NCBI GenBank assembly: GCA_031285975.1
Contig: JAITVE010000128.1
Location: forward strand, 1 to 12,900
Reading direction: 5' to 3'
Source: Candidatus Adiutrix sp.
GTDB taxonomy: Bacteria > Desulfobacterota > Desulfarculia > Adiutricales > Adiutricaceae
Length of the DNA stretch: 12,900 nt
Shown: one piece after another, positions 7,345-12,900 of the stretch
Position numbering within the stretch: position 1 is the stretch's first letter
How the letters are laid out: every line of letters begins with the position of its first letter
The notes under the pieces: generated by a model
Seen by the model: the letters and a program-made list of their open reading frames with translations, nothing else
Database searches by the model: none
What the model was told of the DNA's origin: nothing
Program-made: the position numbers and the translations under genes

Positions 7345-7391
7345 GCGGAGATGGACAGAAACCAACATTTCTCATTATACATATTACAGAG

Positions 7392-7420
7392 TAGAAAAAA
7401 AGGGCGAGGCGGGGTATAAT
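7392..7420 (+). promoter_or_regulatory. Probable sigma-70 promoter of the yggT-yggU-cupin genes
   Basis: A perfect TATAAT (7415-7420) lies 17 bases after TAGAAA (7392-7397), a 4/6 match to TTGACA. Initiation would be near 7427. The first in-frame ATG of the yggT frame (7419) lies inside this -10 box and so cannot be the translational start from this promoter. Confidence 0.6.
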
Positions 7421-7456
7421 GCTCCTGTTGCCCGGAAATTACGGTTCTGGAGCAGC

Positions 7457-7479
7457 GGGGGCGGCCCGCGCCGTCCCCC
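7457..7479 (+). promoter_or_regulatory. GC-rich hairpin in the yggT leader
   Basis: GGGGGCGGC (7457-7465) pairs with GCCG-CCCCC (7470-7473 and 7475-7479), with a single bulged T and a CCGC loop. It lies in the predicted 5' leader of about 105 bases and is followed by an A-rich GAGAAAAG. There is no U-run directly after it, so it is not an obvious terminator. Function unknown. Confidence 0.4.
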
Positions 7480-7532
7480 GAGAAAAGATGGTATGCAAGC
7501 GTCCCACGGGGCGCGGAATATGGAGGCCGCCC

Positions 7533-8141
7533 GTGCCCGGCGCTGCGGATAATTCTCTACTGATTACCCTGGGGCAGACTATCAGCTTTGTCACTTGGGT
7601 GTATGTGCTGCTGATCGTCCTGCGGGTGCTGTTGACCTGGGTGAACCCCAACCCCTACAGCCCGTTCATGCGCTTTCTGGCCAAAGCCGCCGACCCGGCC
7701 CTCAACCTGGGCCGCCGCCTGGCCCCCCTCACCCTGGGCGGCCTCGACTTTTCCCCCATCCTGGTCATTATCCTGATACAGCTGGGCGGGATGGTGCTCG
7801 GGGAATGGTGCGTGCAGGTCGGCCTGGGGAGGCCAATGACGGTGATTCTGCCGCTGTTGGCCCTGAACCTCATCCGCCTTTTGGACTCCCTGGCCTGGAT
7901 GCTGATGGTCATTATGGCCGCGCGGCTGATTCTGTCCGTGGTCTACGCCTCGCCCTACAATATTTTGGTGCGGATCATCTACGGCCTGTCCGAGCCCCTT
8001 CTGGCCCCCCTGCGCCGCTACTTTCCCGCCGGGCCGGGCGGGTTGGATTTGCGGGCCCTGGTCTGCCTGGTCATCGTCCTGTTAGTTCGGCTGGTGCTCC
8101 TCGATTCCCTGAGCCGGGCGGTGGTCGGCTGGATGCTGTAG
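7533..8141 (+). CDS. yggT: YggT-family integral membrane protein, two YGGT repeats
   Basis: Inner-membrane protein of the YggT/YlmG family, linked by genetics in other bacteria to envelope or division functions; its biochemistry is unsettled. The 202 residues hold two copies of the family unit. The first is a membrane helix (about 17-36) followed by TWVNPNPYSPF, a basic amphipathic stretch and RRLAP. The second is a helix around 118-137 followed by SPYNILVRIIY and LLAPLRRYFP. Further helices lie near 74-90, 103-117 and 174-190. I place the start at GTG 7533 because GGAGG (7522-7526) sits 6 bases before it and family members begin shortly before the first helix. An ATG at 7488 in frame would add a basic, Pro-rich 15-residue extension; one at 7419 overlaps the promoter. 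The stop TAG shares its G with the GTG start of yggU. Confidence 0.88.
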   Translation: MPGAADNSLLITLGQTISFVTWVYVLLIVLRVLLTWVNPNPYSPFMRFLAKAADPALNLGRRLAPLTLGGLDFSPILVIILIQLGGMVLGEWCVQVGLGRPMTVILPLLALNLIRLLDSLAWMLMVIMAARLILSVVYASPYNILVRIIYGLSEPLLAPLRRYFPAGPGGLDLRALVCLVIVLLVRLVLLDSLSRAVVGWML

Positions 8142-8413
8142 TGGCCGCTTCCCTAAAAATTCTGCTCACCCCCAGGGCCGGAACCGACGCGCTGGTGGGG
8201 ATGCAGGGCGACGAACTAAAAATACGCATCGCCGCCCCGCCGGTGGACGGGGCCGCTAACCAGGCCTTATTAAAATTTCTGGCCAAGTTGCTGGGGCTGG
8301 GCTCTGGCGACCTGCGCCTCACGGCCGGGCAGACTGGCCGCCGCAAAATCGTGAAAATAGAGGCCCTGAGCGACGACGAGCTCTGGAGCCGCATCAACGC
8401 ACACTTGAAATGA
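8141..8413 (+). CDS. yggU: DUF167 (YggU-family) small protein
   Basis: A 90-residue protein of the DUF167/YggU family, a small alpha/beta fold of unknown function that commonly lies beside yggT. It contains the characteristic APPVDGAANQALLKFLAK (32-49), a preceding LKIRI strand, and the GRRKIVKIE strand (67-75). The start is the GTG at 8141, which overlaps the yggT stop (TAGTG). Without this overlap the frame runs back far into yggT as an antiphase shadow, so the true gene is much shorter than the open frame. Starting here gives MAASLKILLTPRAG, matching the short lead-in of relatives. Translation probably depends on coupling with yggT, since no good separate ribosome site is visible. The cupin gene follows after 9 bases. 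Confidence 0.9.
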   Translation: MAASLKILLTPRAGTDALVGMQGDELKIRIAAPPVDGAANQALLKFLAKLLGLGSGDLRLTAGQTGRRKIVKIEALSDDELWSRINAHLK

Positions 8414-8422
8414 GGAACTATC

Positions 8423-8776
8423 ATGATTTTTTATGACAAGGGCAAAGCGGAAAACACCCGTGAAAACGTGGGCGTCATCAAAGGGAAAATCGTGGGGCGG
8501 CACCCCTTCACGGGCGATGCCCGGCCCGAAAGCACGGCCTTCAAAATGATCGGCGAAATGACCCTCTCCCCCGGCGCGTCCATCGCCTTTCACGTGCATG
8601 AAGCCGACGAGGAAATTTACATCATCACCGCCGGTAAAGGCGTCTACACCGACACCGACAAAAAAGAATACCCCGTGGCCGTGGGCGACATCACCCTGGC
8701 CCGCCGGGGCGAGGGCCACGCCCTGGCCAACACCGGCGACGGCGTTTTGAGCTTCACCGCCGTCATCGCCGAATAA
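8423..8776 (+). CDS. Small single-domain cupin protein
   Basis: A 117-residue cupin. Motif 1 is visible as GASIAFHVHEADEEIYIITAGKG split over residues 51-73, with His57, His59 and a Glu at 63 or 64 as likely metal ligands. Motif 2 is GDITLARRGEGHALAN (88-103), with His99 as the fourth ligand; the usual Pro is replaced by Arg. A divalent metal site is therefore probably intact. Small stand-alone cupins act as isomerases, dioxygenases or sugar/metabolite-binding proteins, and sequence alone does not say which. The ribosome site GAGG (8412-8415), which overlaps the yggU stop, lies 7 bases before the ATG. Spacing puts it in the yggT-yggU transcript. The nearby repeat hairpin after its stop may mark the end of that message. 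Confidence 0.88.
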   Translation: MIFYDKGKAENTRENVGVIKGKIVGRHPFTGDARPESTAFKMIGEMTLSPGASIAFHVHEADEEIYIITAGKGVYTDTDKKEYPVAVGDITLARRGEGHALANTGDGVLSFTAVIAE

Positions 8777-8789
8777 GGCCATGCAACTC

Positions 8790-8812
8790 CGTCACCCCGG
8801 CGAAGGCCGGGG
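8790..8812 (+). repeat. Palindromic repeat copy 6 (hairpin only), possible mRNA end of the yggT operon
   Basis: CGTCA followed by stem CCCCGGC (8795-8801), loop GAAG and stem GCCGGGG (8806-8812), 13 bases after the cupin stop. The tails of the other copies are absent. A TATATTTT comes about 12 bases later, too far for a classical intrinsic terminator, so termination or 3'-end protection is only a possibility. Confidence 0.75.
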
Positions 8813-8824
8813 CGGCGGCCTGTC

Positions 8825-8830
8825 TATATT
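8825..8830 (+). promoter_or_regulatory. Weak -10 candidate for the TPR gene
   Basis: TATATT (5/6 to TATAAT) lies about 25 bases before the chosen ATG. The -35 region falls in the repeat hairpin (GAAGGC) and does not match, so this is a tentative call. Confidence 0.25.
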
Positions 8831-8854
8831 TTAAGAGAACAAGTGAGAACCGGC

Positions 8855-9571
8855 ATGTCCCAGATACCCGAGGGCGTTTATTCGGAAACCAAGGTGCAGA
8901 AAATCGGCACCATGAGCACCAGCCGCACCCAGACCATTGTGGATTATTACAAATGTACCCGGCTGGACGAAAACACCATGAGCGTCCAGATTTTGGACAT
9001 GTACGGCGACCCCATGCCGCTATTGGAAAAGGTGTCGATGGAGGCCTTCCTCAAGCGCTTCACTTACGAGCCGGACAAATTCCAGAAGCGCAGCAGCCCC
9101 AACGACCTGGCGGCGGAAAAAGCCATTGCCAACGCCGAGCACCACGCGGCCCGCAAGGAATATTTCAGCGCCGAGTACGAATATTCCAAAGCCCTGAAGC
9201 TGGACGAGGAAAACGTGCGGGCCAGCTTCGGCCTGGGCCGGGTGTATGTGGAGACCGGGGAATTGGAAAAAGCCGCCAAAGTGTTCGGCTCCCTGGCCAA
9301 GCAGGACAATGTATTGTCGCCGGAAAACAAGTATATTTTCAACGAGTTGGGCATTCAACTGCGCGGGCTGAAGCTTTATGACCAGGCCATCGAGTTTTAC
9401 AAAAAAGCCTTTGAAATGGCCCCGGACGATGAGAATTTGCTGTTTAACATGGCCCGCGCTGCCCTCGAAAAAGAGGATAAGGCGGCCGCCGCCAAGTATC
9501 TTGAGGCGGCTCTGACCATTAATCCAAAGCACGAAGCGGCTTTGAAATTCAAGGCGACCCTGGGGAAATAA
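8855..9571 (+). CDS. TPR-repeat protein with a conserved N-terminal domain
   Basis: A cytoplasmic protein of 238 residues with no signal peptide. Residues 1 to about 75 form a small domain (GVYSETKVQKIGT, IVDYYKCTRL, VSMEAFLKRFTYEPD) that I recall at the start of TPR proteins in Desulfovibrio-type bacteria. From about 83 to the end come tetratricopeptide helices: roughly DLAAEKAIANAEHHAARKEY, then AEYEYSKALKLDEENVRA, FGLGRVYVETGELEKAAKVF, NELGIQLRGLKLYDQAIEFY, FNMARAALEKEDKAAAKYLE. That is three to four repeats with the typical A/G/Y spacing. TPRs are scaffolds for protein-protein contact; no partner is evident. The ATG at 8855 has GAGA 7 bases upstream; a GTG at 8843 in frame lacks such a site. 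It lies alone between repeat copies, separate from the cupin gene. Confidence 0.82.
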   Translation: MSQIPEGVYSETKVQKIGTMSTSRTQTIVDYYKCTRLDENTMSVQILDMYGDPMPLLEKVSMEAFLKRFTYEPDKFQKRSSPNDLAAEKAIANAEHHAARKEYFSAEYEYSKALKLDEENVRASFGLGRVYVETGELEKAAKVFGSLAKQDNVLSPENKYIFNELGIQLRGLKLYDQAIEFYKKAFEMAPDDENLLFNMARAALEKEDKAAAAKYLEAALTINPKHEAALKFKATLGK

Positions 9572-9642
9572 GCGGAGGCTTCGCGGGGCAGAATCGGCGG
9601 TAGCATAGAGCGAGTTGCTTGACCCATCTCACCCCACCACAC

Positions 9643-9694
9643 CGTCATTCCTGCGGAGGCAGGATTCCATTTCCAGTGGCGCAACTTGTCGGCA
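9643..9694 (+). repeat. Palindromic repeat copy 7 (class B, long tail)
   Basis: CGTCA, stem TCCTGC (9649-9654), loop GGAG, stem GCAGGA (9659-9664), then the long class B tail CCATTTCCAGT ... GTCGGCA. The outermost A-T pairs seen in copy 2 are lost. It is 72 bases before copy 8, in the same orientation. Confidence 0.87.
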
Positions 9695-9714
9695 CTCTCT
9701 TCCTGCCTCCCTTC

Positions 9715-9757
9715 CGTCATACCGGCGAAGGCCGGTATCCATGCCTTTCGTTGGTGT
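9715..9757 (+). repeat. Palindromic repeat copy 8 (tail class A)
   Basis: CGTCA, stem ATACCGGC (9719-9726), loop GAAG, stem GCCGGTAT (9731-9738), tail CCATGCCTTTCGTTGGTG. It ends about 75 bases before the smc start, so it may lie in or next to the smc promoter region. Confidence 0.87.
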
Positions 9758-9833
9758 CGCCGACCAGGCCACTGACCGCGCCACACCGTCACCGCAACGC
9801 CACTTGTTTGAGGCGTCACTATTATTAGGTTTC

Positions 9834-12800
9834 ATGTATATAAAACGTTTGGAAATTGTTGGGTTCAAGTCTTTTCCCGAGCGGGCGCTGGTTCCGTTGA
9901 GCCCGGGCATCAGCGCGGTGGTGGGGCCGAACGGATGCGGGAAGAGCAATATTATTGACGCGATCCGCTGGGTCATGGGGGAGCAGAGCCCCAAAATGCT
10001 GCGGGGCCGGAATATGGACGATATTTTGTTCAACGGCTCGCAGAACAAGCCCGGTTCGGCGCTGGCCGAGGTGACGCTGACGCTGGCCCGCGACCGCGAT
10101 GTGGAGCAGGGGTTTCCGACGGCGGCGGAGACGTCGGTCACCCGGCGGCTGTATCGCAGCGGCGACAGTGAGTATTTGATTAACCGGGTGCCGAGCCGCT
10201 TGAAAGATGTGGTGCATTTTTTCACCGACCACGGCGTGGGCACGCGGGCTTACGGCATTATCGAGCAGGGCCGGGTGGGCTGGCTGGTGGACGCGAGGCC
10301 GGAAGAGCGGCGCGGCCTGATTGACGAGGCCGCCGGGATCACCCGTTACAAGCAGCAGAAGAAGGAAGCCGAGCGCAAGATTGAATCTGCCGAGGCCAAC
10401 CTGGTCAACGTGTCGGTCATCAAGGCCGAGACGAAAAAGCAGTTGGATCAGATTACGCGGGCCGCCGCCAAAGCCGCCCGCTATAAGGCCTTGAAGGAAG
10501 AGTTGCGGACGCTGGATTTGGGGCTTTCGGCTCGGGAACTGGTGGCCGGGCGTGACCGCCGCCGGGAACTGACTGCCGGGCGCGAGGAAAACCGCCGCCT
10601 TTTGACCTTTTTGCTCACCGAGGCCGACCGCCACGAGTTGGAACTGGAAAACCTCAAGCTGGCCGCCGCGCAGACGGAGCGGGAGCTTGAGGACAAAAGC
10701 ACGGCCTGGCACCAGTTGACGGCGGCGCGGGACGGGGCGCTGAAGGAGATTGAGTTCAACCGTTCCCGGCAGGTGCGCTCCGGGGAGGCGCGGGGGCGGG
10801 TGCTGGAAGAACTGGCCCGCCTGGCCTCCGAGCGCCGCCGGAAGATGGAGGAGGAAGCCCGGCTGAGCGTGGAACTCGCCGAACTGGAAAGCGCGGACGA
10901 TGAAGCCCGCCGCCGCACCGACGATTTGCGCGAAGAGTGGCGCGCCCTGAAAGCCGCCTTCGAGAGCTTGAGCCGCGAGCGCGACCAGGCCGACCGCCGC
11001 CGCTCCGAAGCCGAAAAACAGGCCGCCGACCTCACCGCCCAGTTGGCGGGCGCGGAAAGCCTGCTCGGCCACCACCGTTCGCGCCTGGAAAGTTTGACAG
11101 CGGAAAGCCTGGCGGCGGATGAACTTTCCACGGCCACGGAGGCCAAGCTGGCGGATTTGACGGCGCAAAAGGACGGGCACCGTGAGGCCCTGGAAGCCGC
11201 CGAAGAGCAGCGGGCCTACCAGGCCGAGGCCGCGCTTCTGGCCGAGCGCGAATTGGCCCGCGCCGCCGAAGCCGTGGCCGCCGCCGAAAAAAAACTCTCG
11301 GGCCTGGCCGCCCGCCTGGAAACCCTGCGCGGGGTGAAGGACAATTTCGGCTGGTATCCCCAGGGCGTGAAGGCCCTGATGGCCGACCCCGGCTTGCGGG
11401 CCGCCGGCCTCCTCGGCCCCCTGGCCGAGCATCTGGCCATCCCCGACGGCTATGAGGACGCGGCGGAAGCGGCCTTGGGCGAACGCCTGGCCTGGCTCCT
11501 GGCCACCGATCGCAACGCGGCCCTGAACGCGCTGGATTTTCTGGAAAAAAACAAACTGGGCCGTTGCGGCTTTCTCTGCCGCGACGAACTGGGCTCCGAC
11601 TTGTCGCGCTCCCTGCTGGGGGATTTCCGGCTGGCGGAGGATTTGTCGGGCGCGGATGCAAGCCCGGCAAGCGGCTCCGGCCCGGCTTCAATCTTGACCC
11701 GCAATGGCCGCTACGCCGGGGGCGGGCTGGTGGCCGGGGGCCGTCCCGGCGACGGCCCGGCGGACGCGGGTCTCCTGGCCCGGCTGAAAGAAGTGGAGGA
11801 GTTGGAGCGCCGCGTGGCCGAACTCGAAGCCGAGTTGTCCGCCCTGCGGAGCAGCCACAGCCGCGCCGCCGAAACTTTGGAGGAAACCCGCGAAGCCCTG
11901 CGCACTGCCGAGGCCGCCCGCGCCGTTGCCGCCCGGCGGCTGGAAGAGACGGACAAGGCCTTGATTCTGCTGGGCTCCGAAGCCGCCCAGGCCCGGAGCC
12001 GCCGGGAGTCGCTGCAAAAAGAAAAGGAAAAGACCGAAACCTCCGCCGCCGAACTCACCGCCTCCCTGGCCGAGGGCCGCCGCAAGCGCGAGGAAGCCCA
12101 GTCCGCCGCCGAAGCCGCCGCCGCCCAGGCCTTGAATCTCAAAGACTCCCTGGCCGAGCGCGGCGAAGAGTTGGAAGAGCTGCGCGGCCGCGGCGAAGAA
12201 GCCCGCCTGGCCGCCGCCACCGCCGCCGAAAAGCTGGATCGCGCCCGCCACGAACTGTCCATGGTCAACCAGTGGCTGGAAGAGGTGGAAGACCAACTGG
12301 CGGGCCGCGAGGCCGAAGCCGCCGCCCTGGCCGAAGAACTGGCCGCCCTCACCGAAAGCGCAACGGAACTGGAGGAGCGGGCCGCCGCCTTTCCCCAACT
12401 TTTGGCCGCCGCCGAAGAAGATTTATCCGCCGCCCGCGCCCGCCTGGAAGAAGCCCGCCGCCGCCAGTCCGGCCGGGAAACCGAGGCCCGCGAAATCCGC
12501 CGCCGCCGCGAGGATTTGAACTCCATCCTCAGCGGCCAGGAGACCGACCTCATGGCCGTCCAGTTCAAGCTGGACAAGGTTGAGGAAGATTTGCGCCGCG
12601 ACTGGCACATCATCATGCCCGATTTCGCGGCACTGCCGCCGCCGGTTGAAACTCCCGAAAGCGTTGAGGATCAACAGGTGCCGGATAATCAACAGGAAGG
12701 CGTTGTCAGCGAACAATTACCTGATGATGACGCCCCGGCGCTTGTTGACGCTGAAAGCGAAGCAACGGAGAACGCCGCGCCGGAACCCATTGGCGATACC

Positions 12801-12900
12801 GTCGAAAACCCGGAAGAATGGGCGGCGGTGGAACTGCCCGAGGGCGCGGCCGGGCGGCGGGACACGCTGCGGGTGAAAATCGGCTCCTTGGGGGAAGTGA
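9834..12900 (+). CDS. smc: Chromosome segregation protein SMC, C-terminus cut by window edge
   Basis: Core ATPase of the bacterial condensin that, with ScpA and ScpB, folds and separates the chromosome. The 1022 visible codons run in one unbroken frame. The N-terminal head begins MYIKRLEIVGFKSF and has Walker A GPNGCGKS (31-38), the R-loop segment LRGRNMDDILFNGS and DEAAGITRYK (164-173). A long Ala/Glu/Arg-rich coiled coil follows. The hinge runs from about 504 (NFGWYPQGVKAL) to about 640 with the conserved GRYAGGGLVAGG (625-636). The returning coil ends near 930. Residues about 935-1004 are an acidic linker without any Lys or Arg, then RDTLRVKIGSLGEV begins the C-terminal head. Signature motif and Walker B lie beyond the window. 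The only ribosome-site candidate is a weak AGG 5 bases before the ATG. A 535-residue antisense open frame over this gene is a GC-rich shadow. Confidence 0.96.
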   Translation, partial: MYIKRLEIVGFKSFPERALVPLSPGISAVVGPNGCGKSNIIDAIRWVMGEQSPKMLRGRNMDDILFNGSQNKPGSALAEVTLTLARDRDVEQGFPTAAETSVTRRLYRSGDSEYLINRVPSRLKDVVHFFTDHGVGTRAYGIIEQGRVGWLVDARPEERRGLIDEAAGITRYKQQKKEAERKIESAEANLVNVSVIKAETKKQLDQITRAAAKAARYKALKEELRTLDLGLSARELVAGRDRRRELTAGREENRRLLTFLLTEADRHELELENLKLAAAQTERELEDKSTAWHQLTAARDGALKEIEFNRSRQVRSGEARGRVLEELARLASERRRKMEEEARLSVELAELESADDEARRRTDDLREEWRALKAAFESLSRERDQADRRRSEAEKQAADLTAQLAGAESLLGHHRSRLESLTAESLAADELSTATEAKLADLTAQKDGHREALEAAEEQRAYQAEAALLAERELARAAEAVAAAEKKLSGLAARLETLRGVKDNFGWYPQGVKALMADPGLRAAGLLGPLAEHLAIPDGYEDAAEAALGERLAWLLATDRNAALNALDFLEKNKLGRCGFLCRDELGSDLSRSLLGDFRLAEDLSGADASPASGSGPASILTRNGRYAGGGLVAGGRPGDGPADAGLLARLKEVEELERRVAELEAELSALRSSHSRAAETLEETREALRTAEAARAVAARRLEETDKALILLGSEAAQARSRRESLQKEKEKTETSAAELTASLAEGRRKREEAQSAAEAAAAQALNLKDSLAERGEELEELRGRGEEARLAAATAAEKLDRARHELSMVNQWLEEVEDQLAGREAEAAALAEELAALTESATELEERAAAFPQLLAAAEEDLSAARARLEEARRRQSGRETEAREIRRRREDLNSILSGQETDLMAVQFKLDKVEEDLRRDWHIIMPDFAALPPPVETPESVEDQQVPDNQQEGVVSEQLPDDDAPALVDAESEATENAAPEPIGDTVENPEEWAAVELPEGAAGRRDTLRVKIGSLGEV

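Larger units (their letters stand above)
6799..7532. other. Divergent intergenic region with promoters and palindromic repeats
   Basis: About 730 bases separate gmhA and yggT, which point away from each other. They hold the gmhA promoter at the left, five palindromic repeat copies (6939-7344), and the yggT promoter and leader at the right. Short open frames here translate into strings such as SFRRRPE, LRRNDE and IPAKAGIH, which are the well-known false peptides of such repeats, so I annotate no gene. Confidence 0.8.

Noticed and set aside
6875..7394. Several short open frames between gmhA and yggT (products with LRRND, IPAKAGIH, HTGEGRYP)
   Set aside because: These strings arise from translating the palindromic repeats and are well-known false genes.
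7595..8140. Upstream extension of the yggU frame through yggT
   Set aside because: This part is Pro/Gly/Arg-rich out-of-frame translation of yggT; the DUF167 homology starts just after GTG 8141.
9804..9825. Possible smc promoter (TTGTTT and TATTAT)
   Set aside because: The boxes are only about 10 bases apart, and initiation from TATTAT would leave almost no leader, so I do not call it.
9825..11432. Minus-strand open frame of 535 codons under smc
   Set aside because: Its Gly/Phe/Gln-rich product has no recognisable motif, and the opposite strand is a perfect SMC reading frame.
11564..12583. Second plus-strand frame of 339 codons inside smc
   Set aside because: An Arg/Pro/Gly-rich out-of-frame shadow of the coiled-coil coding region; the smc frame remains open throughout.

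Overview
This window looks like chromosomal, mostly housekeeping DNA from a GC-rich Gram-negative bacterium. The best guess is a Desulfobacterota (former Deltaproteobacteria) lineage. The guess rests on the fused uroporphyrinogen-III methyltransferase/synthase following hemC (the early siroheme and alternative-heme route of sulfate reducers), the LUD-domain protein with a four-Cys tail, the phosphoheptose isomerase, and a TPR protein whose N-terminal domain resembles ones I know from Desulfovibrio-like genomes. The taxonomy is inference; no rRNA or tRNA gene is present.

Left block, minus strand (6880 down to 1): seven genes packed as one probable operon, in transcription order gmhA (LPS heptose isomerase), an unrecognised conserved protein faintly like deoxyhypusine synthase, a LUD-family protein, a FmdB-type zinc-ribbon protein, hemC, a cobA-hemD fusion, and a UvrD/PcrA-type helicase cut off by the window start. 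Gaps are 2 to 17 bases and the last pair overlaps by ATGA. A promoter with a perfect TATAAT lies upstream of gmhA.

Middle (6799-7532): a divergent intergenic region of about 730 bases, holding two outward-facing promoters and five copies of a short palindromic repeat. Three more copies lie downstream, one after the cupin gene and two before smc. The stems carry paired (compensatory) base changes and the copies share longer tails.

Right block, plus strand: yggT - yggU - cupin, closely spaced, then a lone TPR protein, then smc. The smc gene encodes the chromosome condensin and runs off the right edge. It carries an unusual acidic, lysine/arginine-free linker of about 65 residues just before its C-terminal ATPase head.

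I see no phage, transposase, CRISPR, toxin-antitoxin or defence system. The points most worth a second look are the repeat family, the acidic SMC linker, and the unrecognised protein between gmhA and the LUD gene.
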